Shown: positions 47,205-58,484 of the stretch, one piece after another
Numbering within the stretch: position 1 is the stretch's first letter
Layout: each line of letters begins with the position of its first letter
DNA from: DATJPD01 sp035506575
Lineage (GTDB): Bacteria; Pseudomonadota; Alphaproteobacteria; CACIAM-22H2
Assembly: GCA_035506575.1 (NCBI GenBank)
Contig: DATJPD010000177.1
Location: 12,591 to 76,590, forward strand
Length of the DNA: 64,000 nt
Direction: 5' to 3'
The notes under the pieces: generated by a model
Told to the model about the DNA's origin: nothing
What the model saw: only the letters and a program-made list of their open reading frames with translations
The model's database searches: none
Translations under genes and position numbers: made by a program

Positions 47205-47684
47205 ATGGCGACCCGGCAGTTTCAGATCATTTCCAGCAAGGATTTTCTGCCCGCGGGCGTGCACGACGACCTGTGGCAGTTCCTGGCGTATTGGCGCGCC
47301 AAGGCCGCGACCCGCCTGCCGCGCCGGCGCGAGATCGACCCGCTCGACATCGCACGGCTGCTGCCGCGCATCTGTCTGCTCGACGTCGAGCCGGCCGACT
47401 TCCGCTTCAGCCTGGTCGGCGAGGAGATCACCGCGCGTTACGGTCAGATCAGGGGCAAGAGTCTCGGCGAGCTGATGAGCGGGCCCGAGCTCACGCTCAC
47501 GCTCGAGGAGCACCGGCTGTGCGTGACCACGCAGCTCCCGGTCTTCAGCCAGAACTCGATGCAGTCGGCGAGCCCCGGCGACCAGCACGTCTATCAGCGC
47601 CTGCTCACGCCGTTCGCGGCGGACGGCGACGTCGTGGCGTGCCTCGCCGGCGTCATCGTCTTCCGCGCGGAAAAGATGGCCTAG
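47205..47684 (+). CDS. PAS-domain protein (PAS_5 family)
   Basis: 159 aa, almost entirely one PAS_5-type domain with LPRRREIDPLDIARLLPRICLLDV, FRFSLVGEEITARYG and a YQRLLTPFAADG core. PAS_5 proteins of Alphaproteobacteria are usually single-domain and unassigned, probably sensing a ligand without an attached output domain. It overlaps the convergent methyltransferase gene by 4 bp. No kinase or cyclase is adjacent. Confidence 0.83.
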   Translation: MATRQFQIISSKDFLPAGVHDDLWQFLAYWRAKAATRLPRRREIDPLDIARLLPRICLLDVEPADFRFSLVGEEITARYGQIRGKSLGELMSGPELTLTLEEHRLCVTTQLPVFSQNSMQSASPGDQHVYQRLLTPFAADGDVVACLAGVIVFRAEKMA

Positions 47685-48436
47685 CGCCGGGATCCGGTCG
47701 CGGACACCCAGCACTGCGCGAACATGCCGCCGCTCGAGCGGCTCCAGGCGCGGAACGTCGTGGCGGAGGTCAAATCGCCCGCGCGCTCGAGTTGCAGCGC
47801 CAGATACTCGCCGATGAACGTGAGCGATGGATAGCACTCGTAGCGCGCCGCCATCGTCACGTCCGCGAACCCCGCGGCACCCAGAAAAGAGCCGAGCTTG
47901 CGGCCCACCCGAACGTCGCCGCCGTTCTTCGACTGCAGCGCCGTGTAGGCGTCGACCGCCGCGCTGAGGGCGGGCGACGGCGGCGCCAGAACGAAGCCGC
48001 CCCAGTCGGGACTGCACACGCCCGCGATACCGCCCGGCTTCAGCACGCGGCGGATCTCGCCGACCGCGCGTGCGGGGTCGGACAGATGCTCCATGAGCGC
48101 GTGGCTGAACACCCGGTCGAAGCTCGCATCGGCAAACGGCAGCGCATAGCAATCCGCCGTCCGGAACTCGACATTGGCAACGCCGCGCGCCCCGGCGGCG
48201 GCGCGCGCGTGGTCGATCTGGGTGGCGCCGAAATCAACGCCGATCACTTTGGCCGGCGCACACGCGGCGGCGATGCCGAGGGTGATCGAGCCCGGGCCGC
48301 AGCCGCAATCGAGCACGGTCAGGCCGGGGGCAAGATACGGAGCAAAGAATGCCCCATGCGAGTCGAGGGAGCGCGTCGCCATGAAGTCGGTCGCATTCTG
48401 CGAATGTCCGGGCGTGTAAACGTCGCTGGTCGACAT
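47681..48436 (-). CDS. Class I SAM-dependent methyltransferase (Methyltransf_11/25-type)
   Basis: 251 aa from MSTSDVYTPGHS at 48436; the open frame upstream is Arg-rich shadow sequence. SAM motif I is DCGCGPG, then VIGVDFG, motif II FDRVFSHALMEHL and LKPGGIAGV. The layout resembles UbiE/COQ5-like and other small-molecule methyltransferases. It lies 25 bp after ugpC on the same strand and may be at the tail of that operon, though there is no functional link to glycerol phosphate uptake. Confidence 0.85.
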   Translation of the reverse strand: MSTSDVYTPGHSQNATDFMATRSLDSHGAFFAPYLAPGLTVLDCGCGPGSITLGIAAACAPAKVIGVDFGATQIDHARAAAGARGVANVEFRTADCYALPFADASFDRVFSHALMEHLSDPARAVGEIRRVLKPGGIAGVCSPDWGGFVLAPPSPALSAAVDAYTALQSKNGGDVRVGRKLGSFLGAAGFADVTMAARYECYPSLTFIGEYLALQLERAGDLTSATTFRAWSRSSGGMFAQCWVSATGSRR

Positions 48437-48461
48437 CGGGGGTCTCCGGGCAGACCCGCGC

Positions 48462-49574
48462 CTAGCCTGCCGCCCTCTGCCGGCCCGCATCGGCCGCGGG
48501 CGAGCCATCGAGCCGCGCGCCCGTGTTGGTGTCGAAGAGGTGGACGTGCTCGGGCGCCACGCTCAAGGGCAGGGTCTCGCCCTCGGCCACCTGCGCGTTC
48601 CCGGGCAGCCGCACCGTGAACGTCTGGTTCTCGGGCGCCAAATGTCCGTGCACCACAGTGTCGGTGCCGAGCGCTTCGACGAGGTCGACCACGAGGCGGA
48701 ACGCGCCCGCCTCGTCGGGTGCCACGTGCTCCGGGCGGATGCCGACCGTGACCGCCTGGCCATCCTCGCCGGGAATCGGCGCCGGCAGGTCGAGCCTGAC
48801 CCCGCCCGGCAGGTCGAGGAAGCGGCTGGTGCTGCCGCGGCGTGCCGGCAGCATGTTCATGGCCGGCGAGCCGATGAAACCGGCGACGAACATCGTGGCC
48901 GGCCGCGCGTAGACCTCGAGCGGCGTGCCGACCTGCTCGGCGCGCCCGGCGTTCATCACCACGAGACGGTCGGCCAGGGTCATCGCTTCGACCTGGTCGT
49001 GGGTCACGTAGATCGAGGTGACGCCGAGGCTCGCGTGGAGCTTCTTGATCTCGATGCGCATCTGCACGCGCAGCTTGGCGTCGAGGTTGGACAACGGCTC
49101 ATCGAACAGGAACACCGCCGGCTCGCGCACGATGGCGCGGCCCATGGCCACGCGCTGGCGCTGGCCGCCCGAGAGCTGGCGCGGCTTGCGCTCGAGGAGC
49201 TCGCCGAGCTGCAGGATGTCCGCGGCCTTGCGCACGCGAACCTCGATTTCGCTCTTGGCCATGCCGCGGATCTTCAGCCCGTAGGCCATGTTGTCGTGGA
49301 CACTCATGTGCGGATAGAGCGCGTAGTTCTGGAACACCATCGCGATGTCGCGGTCCTTGGGCTCCAGCCGGTTCACCACGCGCTCGCCGATGCTGATCTC
49401 CCCGCCCGAGATCGTCTCGAGCCCGGCGACCATGCGCAGAAGCGTCGACTTGCCGCAGCCCGAGGGACCGACCACGACGATGAACTCGCCGTCGGTGATC
49501 GCGAGATCGACGCCGTGGATCGCCTGGTGGCCGGCGTAGGACTTGGTCACGCCGCGCAGCAGAACCCCGGCCAT
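48462..49574 (-). CDS. ugpC: sn-glycerol-3-phosphate ABC transporter ATP-binding protein
   Basis: 370 aa MalK/UgpC-type ATPase. Walker A is GPSGCGKST (36-44), the signature LSGGQRQRV, and Walker B VFLFDEPLSNLDA. A C-terminal TOBE regulatory region (about 240-355) follows, with VTVGIRPEHV. It is the last transporter gene after ugpB-ugpA-ugpE and takes up glycerol-3-phosphate or its diesters using ATP. The assignment as UgpC rather than another MalK-type ATPase rests on the operon. Confidence 0.93.
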   Translation of the reverse strand: MAGVLLRGVTKSYAGHQAIHGVDLAITDGEFIVVVGPSGCGKSTLLRMVAGLETISGGEISIGERVVNRLEPKDRDIAMVFQNYALYPHMSVHDNMAYGLKIRGMAKSEIEVRVRKAADILQLGELLERKPRQLSGGQRQRVAMGRAIVREPAVFLFDEPLSNLDAKLRVQMRIEIKKLHASLGVTSIYVTHDQVEAMTLADRLVVMNAGRAEQVGTPLEVYARPATMFVAGFIGSPAMNMLPARRGSTSRFLDLPGGVRLDLPAPIPGEDGQAVTVGIRPEHVAPDEAGAFRLVVDLVEALGTDTVVHGHLAPENQTFTVRLPGNAQVAEGETLPLSVAPEHVHLFDTNTGARLDGSPAADAGRQRAAG

Positions 49575-49595
49575 GTCAGCTCTCTCCGGATCGGA

Positions 49596-50444
49596 TCATT
49601 TTTCGGTCTCCACGAGGCCTTTGACGAACCAGCGCTGCATGATGATCACCACTGCGACCGGAGGAATCATGGCCAGCAGGGCCGTCGCCATCACAAAGTT
49701 CCAGTTGGGGGCGACGTCGACCGTGTTCACGAGGCGCGAGATGCCCATGACGATGGTGTAGTAACTCTGCTTCGTGGTCACGAGCAGTGGCCAGAGATAC
49801 TGGTTCCAGCCGTAGAGGAACTGGATGACGAACAGGGCAGCGATCGAGGTCCGCGACAACGGCAGCAGGATGTCGATGAAAAATCTTAGCGGCCCGGCCC
49901 CGTCGATGCGCGCCGCTTCGGCCAGCTCGTCGGGCACGCTGAGGAAGAACTGGCGGAACAGGAAAGTCGCGGTCGCCGAGGCGATCAAGGGAATGGTGAG
50001 CCCGGCATAGGAGTCGAGCAGGCCGAGATCGGCCACCACCTTGTAGGTCGGCAGGATGCGGACCTCGACCGGCAGCATCAAGGTGATGAAGATCAGCCAG
50101 AAACAAGTCCTGCGCAGCGGAAAATCGAAGTAGACGATCGCATATGCGGCAATGATCGAGATCGCGATCTTGCCGATGCAAATGATCAGCGCCATGACCA
50201 CACTGTTGAACATCATCAGCGCCACCGGCGGCGAGCTCGACCCGCTGACGCCGCTGGTCAGGACCTCGGCGTAATTGGCGATGAAATGCCCGCCGGGCAG
50301 CAGCGGCGGAACGCCCCGGAGCAGGTCCTGCAAGGTGTGGGTCGAAGCGATCAGCGCCACGTAGATTGGAAACGCAACGATACCGACGCCGAGGAGCAAC
50401 ACCAGGTGCGAAAGGAACGTGACCCAGGGGCGGTTCTCGACCAT
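49596..50444 (-). CDS. ugpE: sn-glycerol-3-phosphate ABC transporter permease
   Basis: 282 aa with six membrane helices. The EAA loop (ELAEAARIDGAGPLRFF) contacts the ATPase, and the N-terminus reads RPWVTFLSHLVLLLGVGIVAFPIY. One base separates it from ugpA. It pairs with UgpA as the heterodimeric channel. Confidence 0.93.
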   Translation of the reverse strand: MVENRPWVTFLSHLVLLLGVGIVAFPIYVALIASTHTLQDLLRGVPPLLPGGHFIANYAEVLTSGVSGSSSPPVALMMFNSVVMALIICIGKIAISIIAAYAIVYFDFPLRRTCFWLIFITLMLPVEVRILPTYKVVADLGLLDSYAGLTIPLIASATATFLFRQFFLSVPDELAEAARIDGAGPLRFFIDILLPLSRTSIAALFVIQFLYGWNQYLWPLLVTTKQSYYTIVMGISRLVNTVDVAPNWNFVMATALLAMIPPVAVVIIMQRWFVKGLVETEK

Positions 50445-50445
50445 C

Positions 50446-51327
50446 TCAGTAATGGACCTTGCGCTCGATGTAGCGGAACTGGGCCACGGTCAAGCCGATG
50501 ACGATGACCATCAGCACCACCGACTGGGCCGCCGATCCGCCGAGATCGAGGGCGCGGAAGGAATCGCTGTAGACCTTGTAGACCAGGATGTTGGTCGCAC
50601 CGGCCGGGCCGCCGCGGGTGATGATGTCGATCACGCCGAACGTGCTGAAGAACGCGTAGACGATGTTGATGGTCAGCAGGAAGAAGCCGGTCGGCGACAG
50701 CAGCGGGAAGACGATGGTCCAGAACCGCCGGCCGGGGCCGGCACCGTCGATCGCCGCCGCCTCTATCACCGAGCGCGGGATGGATTGCAGCCCGGCGAGG
50801 AAGAACACGAAATTGTAGCTGATCTGCGTCCAGGTGGCCGCGATCACCACGAGGATCATCGCGTGCGTCCCGTTGAGGAAGTAGTTCCAGTTCACGCCGC
50901 CGGCCTGCAGCACGCGCGAGATCACGCCGATCGTCGGATCGAACAGGAACATCCACAGAGCGCCCGCGGCCGCGGGGGCGACCGCGTATGGCCAGATCAA
51001 CAGCGTCTTGTACGCGCTCGCCCCGTGGATCACCCGGTCGGCCATGACGGCCAGCAACAGCGACACGCCCAGCGCCAGCACGGCAACGGACAGGCTGAAG
51101 ACGATCGTGACCTCGAGGCTGCCGAGATAGTTCGGGTCGGCGAAGATGCGCTGAAAATTTTTGAACCAGACGAAACGCGTCGACAGGCCGAACGCGTCTT
51201 CCTGGATGACCGACTGGCGGATCGCCTGCCCGGCCGGCCAGATGAAGAAGATGAGCGTCACCGCGAGCTGCGGCGCCAACAACAGGTAGGGCAGCAGCTT
51301 GTTGTGAAAGACGACGCGCTTGTTCAT
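50446..51327 (-). CDS. ugpA: sn-glycerol-3-phosphate ABC transporter permease
   Basis: 293 aa with six membrane helices, MalF/UgpA type. LPYLLLAPQLAVTLIFFIWPAG opens the protein. The EAA loop reads SVIEAAAIDGAGPGRRF. The C-terminus has FRYIERKVHY, as in E. coli UgpA. It follows ugpB by 46 bp. Confidence 0.94.
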   Translation of the reverse strand: MNKRVVFHNKLLPYLLLAPQLAVTLIFFIWPAGQAIRQSVIQEDAFGLSTRFVWFKNFQRIFADPNYLGSLEVTIVFSLSVAVLALGVSLLLAVMADRVIHGASAYKTLLIWPYAVAPAAAGALWMFLFDPTIGVISRVLQAGGVNWNYFLNGTHAMILVVIAATWTQISYNFVFFLAGLQSIPRSVIEAAAIDGAGPGRRFWTIVFPLLSPTGFFLLTINIVYAFFSTFGVIDIITRGGPAGATNILVYKVYSDSFRALDLGGSAAQSVVLMVIVIGLTVAQFRYIERKVHY

Positions 51328-51373
51328 GCGGCCGCGAGACCGGCCGCAGCGCGGCCGGTCTCGCCTTCAGGCC

Positions 51374-52690
51374 TTACTCGTTCGCCTGCTGGAACTGGCG
51401 CAGCAGCGCGTTGCCGCGGCTCACGATGTCGTCGAGCGCCTGCTTGGCGGTCTTCTTGCCCGCCCACACGTTCTCGAGCTCCTCGTCCTCCACGTCGCGG
51501 ATCTGCACGTAATTGCCGAGCCGCAGCCCCTTCGAGTTCGCGGTCGGCGGCTTGTTGGTGAGCTGCAGCACCGCCACGTCGCGGCCTGGGAATTTCTTGT
51601 AGAAGCCCTGCTCCTTGGTCAGCTCGTACGCCGCCGTGGTGATCGGCACATACCCGGTCGACTGATGCCAGTCGGCCTGCACCTCGGGTGAGGAGAGGAA
51701 GGTAAAGAACTTGGCCACGCCCTTGTAGTGGTCCTTGGGCTTGCCCTGCAGCACCCACAAGGTCGCGCCGCCGATGATCGAGTTCTGCGGCGCACCCTTC
51801 ACGTCGGGCCAATAAGGCAGCTCGCTGATTCCGAAATTGACGCCCGCCTTGGCAAAGCCGCCGGCCGAGCCGGACGACGCGAGATACATCGGGCACTCGC
51901 CGCTGACGAATTTCGGGTCGGGCTTGCCCTCGCGGCCGCCGTACACGAACCGCTTGTCCTTGCCCCAGTCGGCGATCTGCTGGATGTGCTTCGCCTGCAC
52001 CGGGCCGTTCAGCACCAGCTTGGTGCCGAGGCCGCCGAAGCCGTTCTCCTCGGTCGCGATCGGCAGGTTGTGCCAGGCGCTGAAATTCTCGAGGTTGATC
52101 CAGGTCTGCCACTGCACGGTCAAGCCGCACGCCGAGCCGGACGCGACCAGCTTCTTTGCCAACTCGCCGACCTCGGGCCAGGTCTTGGGCGGCTTTTCCG
52201 GGTCGAGTCCCGCCTTCTTGAACAGGTCCTTGTTCCAGTAGAAGACCGGGGTCGAACTGTTGAACGGCATCGACAGGAGCTTGCCGTCGGTCGTCGAATA
52301 GTAGCCGTACACCGGCCCGAGGAAGCTCTTCGGATCGAACTTCTCGCCGGTATCGGCCATCAGCTTCCACACCGGATAGACGGCCCCTTTGGCGGCCATC
52401 ATCGTCGCGGTACCGACCTCGAACACCTGCACGATGTCGGGCTGCTGGCCGGCGCGGAACGCGGCGATGGCGCCGGTCATGGTCTCGGTATAGGTGCCCT
52501 TGAACACGGGCACGACCTTGTAGTCGCTCTGCGAGGCGTTGAACTTGGCGGTGATCTCGTTGACCTTGTCGCCGAGCTGGCCGCCCATGGCATGCCACCA
52601 CTGGATCTCGATCGGATCGGCGAACGCCGAGATCGGAAGCGTGAACAGGGCGGCCGCAACTGCCGCTCGCAGGAACGTCGCGAATTTCAT
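51374..52690 (-). CDS. ugpB: sn-glycerol-3-phosphate-binding periplasmic protein
   Basis: 438 aa with a 24-residue signal peptide (ISAFADP). Several blocks match UgpB closely: IQWWHAMGGQLGDKVNE, QVFEVGTATMMAAKGA, PFNSSTPVFYWNKDLFKKAGL and GLRLGNYVQIRDVEDEELE. It captures glycerol-3-phosphate or glycerophosphodiesters in the periplasm for UgpAEC. It lies 76 bp after glpD, so uptake and oxidation genes are on one strand in one run. In many bacteria ugp is under phosphate control; no Pho box is evident here. Confidence 0.95.
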   Translation of the reverse strand: MKFATFLRAAVAAALFTLPISAFADPIEIQWWHAMGGQLGDKVNEITAKFNASQSDYKVVPVFKGTYTETMTGAIAAFRAGQQPDIVQVFEVGTATMMAAKGAVYPVWKLMADTGEKFDPKSFLGPVYGYYSTTDGKLLSMPFNSSTPVFYWNKDLFKKAGLDPEKPPKTWPEVGELAKKLVASGSACGLTVQWQTWINLENFSAWHNLPIATEENGFGGLGTKLVLNGPVQAKHIQQIADWGKDKRFVYGGREGKPDPKFVSGECPMYLASSGSAGGFAKAGVNFGISELPYWPDVKGAPQNSIIGGATLWVLQGKPKDHYKGVAKFFTFLSSPEVQADWHQSTGYVPITTAAYELTKEQGFYKKFPGRDVAVLQLTNKPPTANSKGLRLGNYVQIRDVEDEELENVWAGKKTAKQALDDIVSRGNALLRQFQQANE

Positions 52691-52766
52691 GTGCTCTCCC
52701 CCTCCTGGGCCCGCTTGGTGTGTAGGCCCGGCGTCCGAGCCTTACTAAGACGGGTTCGTGAAGCTT

Positions 52767-54298
52767 TTATGACGTGAGCTTATCACTCTGCCGTGTGCGA
52801 CGCGACATCATCCACGCATCCAGGCTCTGGACCTCGGCCGCGGTCATCCGCAGGCCGAGCTTGGTGCGCCGCCACACGATGTCGGCCGCGGTCTCGGCCC
52901 ATTCTTCGGCCATCAGGTAGGCGACCTCGGCTTCGCTGAGATCGGCACCGAACATCCGCCCGAGACCGGACGCCGCCCGGACGCCGCGCAGGAGCGTCCA
53001 GACGCGTGTCCCGTAGAGGCGCACGAGGCGTTGCACGTGCTCCGCGGAGAGGTAGGGGTGCCGCGCCTGAACTTCGGCGGCGAGGGCTGCGACACCGTCG
53101 ACCGGCAGATCGCCGCCGGGAAGGGCGGAGTCCGTTCCCGGTGCACCGGCGGCGGCAGCCGGCAGGAATGGCGCAAGCTTGGTCATCGCGGCGTCGGCCA
53201 GGCGGCGGAAGGTCGTGATCTTGCCGCCGAACACGCTGAGCAGCGCCGGGGCATCCGGCGGCGCATCGAGCGCCAGGAGATAGTCGCGGGTCACGGCTTG
53301 CGCGCTCGCGGCACCGTCATCGTGCAGGGGGCGGACACCCGCATACGTCCACACGACGTCCGCCGGCGTCACGGTGCGCGTGAAATACGTGCTCGCCGTC
53401 CTGCACAGATACGCGACCTCCTCGTCGCTCGCCGCCGGCGAGGCGGGATCGCCGTCATAGTCGCGGTCGGTCGTGCCGAGCAGGGTGAAGTCGCGCTCGA
53501 ACGGGATCGCGAACACGATACGGCCGTCGGGGTTCTGGAAGATGTAGCTCGAGTCGTGGTCGAACAGGCGCCGGGTGACGATGTGCGAGCCCTGGACAAG
53601 GCGGACATGCGCCGCAGCCGCCTGCCTCAAGCGGTCGGCCAGAACGCTCGCCACCCACGGCCCCGCGGCATTGACCAGGACGCGCGCCTGTACTGTCTGG
53701 CGGCTGCCCGCGTGCCGATCTTCGATCTCGAGCGACCACGCGCCCTGCTCGCGCCTGGCCGACACGGCACGCGTGCGCGTGCAGATGCGTGCGCCTCGCG
53801 CTGCCGCATCCTGCGCCAGTGCGACAACAAGTCTGGCATCGTCGACGCAGCAATCCGAATATTCGAAGCCGAGCGCGTAGCGGTCCTGCAGCGGCGCCCC
53901 GGCGGGCTCGTGGCGCAGCTTCAGCCTGCGGGTGCCCGGCAGGCGTTCGCGCCCGCCGAGATGGTCGTAGAGGAACAGGCCCAGCCGCAGCAGCCACGCC
54001 GGGCGCATGCCCGGGTGATGCGGCAGTACGAAGCGCATCGGCCGGATCAGGTGCGGCGCCATGCGCCACAGCACCTCGCGCTCGCGCAGGGATTCGCGCA
54101 CGAGGCGGAACTCGCGATGCTCGAGATACCGCAGGCCGCCGTGAATCAGCTTGGTCGAGGCGGAGGACGTGGCGGAGGCGAGGTCGTCCTGCTCGCACAC
54201 GAAGACCTTGTGGCCGGCGAGGGCCGCGGCGCGCGCAATGCCGCAGCCGTTGACTCCACCGCCGATCACCGCGAGGTCGAACACGGGTTGCGGTGCGC

Positions 54299-54302
<4 letters not shown>
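52767..54302 (-). CDS. glpD: Aerobic glycerol-3-phosphate dehydrogenase
   Basis: 511 aa FAD enzyme at the inner membrane. The dinucleotide site is GGGVNG (14-19). SSASTKLIHGGLRYLE is a hallmark of GlpD, and the FAD-contact NAAGPWV and GGKITTFRRLAD follow. A C-terminal DAO_C helical domain ends the protein. It oxidises glycerol-3-phosphate to DHAP and reduces ubiquinone. The ATG at 54302 overlaps the glpK stop by 4 bp (ATGA), so the two are translationally coupled; the longer frame upstream only runs through glpK. Confidence 0.95.
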
Positions 54303-55798
<1,496 letters not shown>

Positions 55799-55842
55799 GC
55801 GCGCTCTTTTGCACAGATGCCCGAAGATGTATAGGGCATGGC

Positions 55843-56859
55843 ATGAAGATCGACCCCCGCGGCATCGCAGGGTTTCTGAAGCGGCCCGACCCGGCCGCGC
55901 GCGCCGTCCTGCTGTACGGGCCGGACGCCGGCCTGATCAAGGAGCGGGCGGAGCTCCTGGCGCGCACCGTGGTCGAGGACCCCCACGATCCGTTCCGGAT
56001 CGTGGATCTTTCCGGCGATGCGATCGCGGCAGACCCGGCGCGGCTGGCCGACGAGGCCGCGGCGATCGCGATGACAGGCGGGCGGCGCGTGGTGCGCGTC
56101 CGCGATGCCGGCAACGAGAGCACGGTCGCGTTCGAGAGCTTTCTCGAGCATCCCATGGGCGATGCGCTCATTGTCGTCGAGGGCGGCGAGCTCGACGGGC
56201 GGTCGACCCTGCGAAAGCTGTTCGAAAAATCCGACAAGGCGGCGGCGCTGGCCTGCTATCGCGACGAGGGACGCGATCTCGCGGCCGTGGTGCGTGAGAC
56301 CTTGCAGCGCGCCAAGGTCAAATGCGACGACGAGACTCTCGCCTGGCTCGTCGACCGGCTGGGCGGCGACCGGCTGGTCACCCGCGGCGAGATCGAGAAG
56401 CTGGCGCTCTATGTCGGCGAGGGGAACACGGCCACCCTGGCCGATGCGCGAGCCCTGGTCGGCGATTCGGCCGAGATCGGCTTCGACGACCTCGCCAACG
56501 CCGCCGCCAGCGGCGACGTGGCCGAGCTCGAACGCGCGCGCGCCAAGCTCGACGGCGAGGGCATCCCGGCGATCGCGCAGCTGCGCGCGGTGCAGCGGCA
56601 TTTCACGCGCCTGCATCTCTGCGCCGGCATGATCGCCGGCGGCCGCGACGAGAAGGGTGCCATGATGGCGCTGCGCCCGCCGGTGTTCTGGAAGGAAGAG
56701 GCCGCGTTCCGCGCCCAGCTCAAGCGCTGGACCAGCGAACGGCTCGGCAAGGCGCTCGGCCGCATCCTCGATGCGGAGATTCAGTGCAAGTCGCCGGGGG
56801 CGGCATCGGAACTGGTCGCCGCGCGCTGCCTGATGGCGCTCGCGATGGGTGCTCGTTAG
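55843..56859 (+). CDS. holA: DNA polymerase III subunit delta
   Basis: 338 aa clamp-loader delta subunit. The start is at MKIDPRGIAGFL, which matches family N-termini; the frame upstream is antisense to glpK. ARAVLLYGPDAGLIKERA is the delta N-terminal AAA+-like strand-loop, lacking a working Walker A as expected. VEGGELDGRSTLRKLFE and LRAVQRHFTRLH are further family blocks. Delta opens the beta clamp. In relatives it follows leuS-lptE; here leuS is 25 kb away. It is convergent with the lipoprotein gene, 3 bp apart. Confidence 0.94.
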   Translation: MKIDPRGIAGFLKRPDPAARAVLLYGPDAGLIKERAELLARTVVEDPHDPFRIVDLSGDAIAADPARLADEAAAIAMTGGRRVVRVRDAGNESTVAFESFLEHPMGDALIVVEGGELDGRSTLRKLFEKSDKAAALACYRDEGRDLAAVVRETLQRAKVKCDDETLAWLVDRLGGDRLVTRGEIEKLALYVGEGNTATLADARALVGDSAEIGFDDLANAAASGDVAELERARAKLDGEGIPAIAQLRAVQRHFTRLHLCAGMIAGGRDEKGAMMALRPPVFWKEEAAFRAQLKRWTSERLGKALGRILDAEIQCKSPGAASELVAARCLMALAMGAR

Positions 56860-56862
56860 GAG

Positions 56863-57378
56863 CTAGCGCAGGGGCTGTGATTCGATCACCGGCGACGACC
56901 CCGGCGGCGGCGCCACGGGTGTCGATTCGGGTGCCGGCTGGAGTCCGGGTGCCGTGGACGCATTGGAGGGCGGCGGGACCGGGGCGGCGCTGGCCAGCAT
57001 TTCACCTGTCTTCTGGACGACCGTGTTCGCCGTCGCCCCGTCGCGCAACAACCCGCTATAGGTCTTCACCTCCACGGTCATGCGCGTGGTGTTGTAGGTG
57101 AGGTTCTCGAGATCGATGTCGATCGTGCGGTCGTTGGCGGTGGCTACGATGTGGCGGCCCGAGGCCGTCGTCGTGTCGGCGTTGGTCCGCAGGTCCATCT
57201 GCGCCAGCGCCTGGTTGGTCGCCGTGCGCACCTGTTCGAGCGGTGCGGTGAACGTGCGGTCGGCGGTCTGCATCGCGTCGGCACCCGCCACACCCGCCGC
57301 GCCGCCAGCCCCGATCAGGGCGAGGGCGCAGCCATGCAGCACGGCAGCACAGGCGGCAACGAGCAGGACGCGCTTCAT
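56863..57378 (-). CDS. DUF3568-like lipoprotein
   Basis: 171 aa. The start at 57378 (MKRVLLVAAC) begins the signal peptide, with lipobox cysteine C17 (VLHGC). A Gly/Ala-rich stretch follows, then a DUF3568-like domain (about 40-115: ADRTFTAPLEQVRTATNQAL, IDIDLENLTYNTTRMTVEVKTY). A Pro/Ala/Ser-rich disordered tail ends it. The role is unknown; predicted outer-membrane or periplasmic lipoprotein. It has no LptE signature. Confidence 0.82.
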   Translation of the reverse strand: MKRVLLVAACAAVLHGCALALIGAGGAAGVAGADAMQTADRTFTAPLEQVRTATNQALAQMDLRTNADTTTASGRHIVATANDRTIDIDLENLTYNTTRMTVEVKTYSGLLRDGATANTVVQKTGEMLASAAPVPPPSNASTAPGLQPAPESTPVAPPPGSSPVIESQPLR

Positions 57379-57542
57379 CGGATGAACCTCCTGCATCCCA
57401 ATTTGAGCATCCGCCCCGTCCCCGGCGAGAGGAGCGGGGTGTGACAAATTAGGTCCGTGACGTGGGGCGGATCGGTATTTACGAAATTTTATCCGTTTTT
57501 GCCTAAAATTGTGACCTAAATCGAACCAAAGGCTTGATCCGG
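57379..57542. promoter_or_regulatory. Divergent AT-rich intergenic region with TTAGGTC/GACCTAA inverted repeat
   Basis: This 164-bp gap contains TTAGGTC (57449-57455) and its exact inverted partner GACCTAA (57513-57519), with a further CCTAAA at 57502-57507. The last 60 bases are AT-rich. It is likely to hold promoters for both flanking genes; no regulator can be named. Confidence 0.35.
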
Positions 57543-58379
57543 ATGGCGATTCCGCCATTTGTACCCGGCACGCTCACCTACAACGGCGCCCGGGCTTCCC
57601 CCGAGGTGGCATCCGCCATTCAAAAGGCGAGTGCCAGCACCGGGGTGAATTTCGCCTACCTGGTGGCTCAGGCCGGCCAGGAATCGAGCTTTCAGCCGGA
57701 CGCCAAAGCGGGCACCAGCAGCGCCCGCGGCCTCTACCAGTTTGTGAACTCCACGTGGCTCAAGCTCGTGCACGACAAGGGGGCGCAGTACGGTCTCGGC
57801 GATTACGCCTCGCAGATCGAGATGACCGACAGCGGCCCGAAAGTGGCCGACCCGATCGTGCGCCACCAGATCCTGGCGCTGCGCGAGGATCCGACCATCG
57901 CGGCATCCATGGCGGCCGAGTACGCGAAGGCGAACGGCGCCCAGCTGCAGCAGGACCTCGGCCGCGCGGTGAGCTCGACCGATCTCTACATGGCGCATTT
58001 CCTCGGGACGTCGGGCGCGGCGAAGTTCCTGTCGGCCCTCGATGCGACGCCGAACGCGCCGGCGGCGAGCCTCATGCCGGACGCCGCGGCCGCCAATCGC
58101 GGCGTCTTCTACGACAGCGACGGCACCCCGCGCACGGTGGCGCAGATCTACAATCACTTCGCGACCCGGTTCGGCGACACGGCGCGCCAGATCGCCCAGG
58201 GCGGCAGCAATTCGATTGCACCGTCCTTGTCGCCGTTCAGTCCCGCCGCCATCACGCGTGCGGCGATCTTCCAGGCGCTGGCCGGCCAGGAGCTGTCGCC
58301 AGTGACGATCCAGGCGCTGTTGCAGCTCAAAGTGCCCGAGGCGCTGACGCGCCAGGCCTCCCACGCCAAGTCGAGCTGA
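57543..58379 (+). CDS. Lytic transglycosylase-like SLT-domain protein
   Basis: 278 aa, ATG at 57543 with AAAGG 10 nt upstream; a TTG at 57534 is the alternative. Residues 20-175 are a goose-lysozyme/SLT-like domain with the catalytic glutamate E47 in QAGQESSF, followed by GTSSARGLYQF and MAHFLGTSGAAKFL. The last block is typical of the alphaproteobacterial flagellum- or secretion-associated peptidoglycan hydrolase group. No signal peptide is evident, so export may be by a non-Sec route or the protein may be partnered. It would cleave peptidoglycan glycan strands. Confidence 0.82.
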   Translation: MAIPPFVPGTLTYNGARASPEVASAIQKASASTGVNFAYLVAQAGQESSFQPDAKAGTSSARGLYQFVNSTWLKLVHDKGAQYGLGDYASQIEMTDSGPKVADPIVRHQILALREDPTIAASMAAEYAKANGAQLQQDLGRAVSSTDLYMAHFLGTSGAAKFLSALDATPNAPAASLMPDAAAANRGVFYDSDGTPRTVAQIYNHFATRFGDTARQIAQGGSNSIAPSLSPFSPAAITRAAIFQALAGQELSPVTIQALLQLKVPEALTRQASHAKSS

Positions 58380-58484
58380 CGCCCGGTTTCCGCGTCCGCC
58401 TCCGGTTACTGCCGCGGAACGACTTGACGCCGGCCGCGGTTTCGTCTGGATAGCACCCCGGAACGTGCAACCAGGAGGCCGTCG

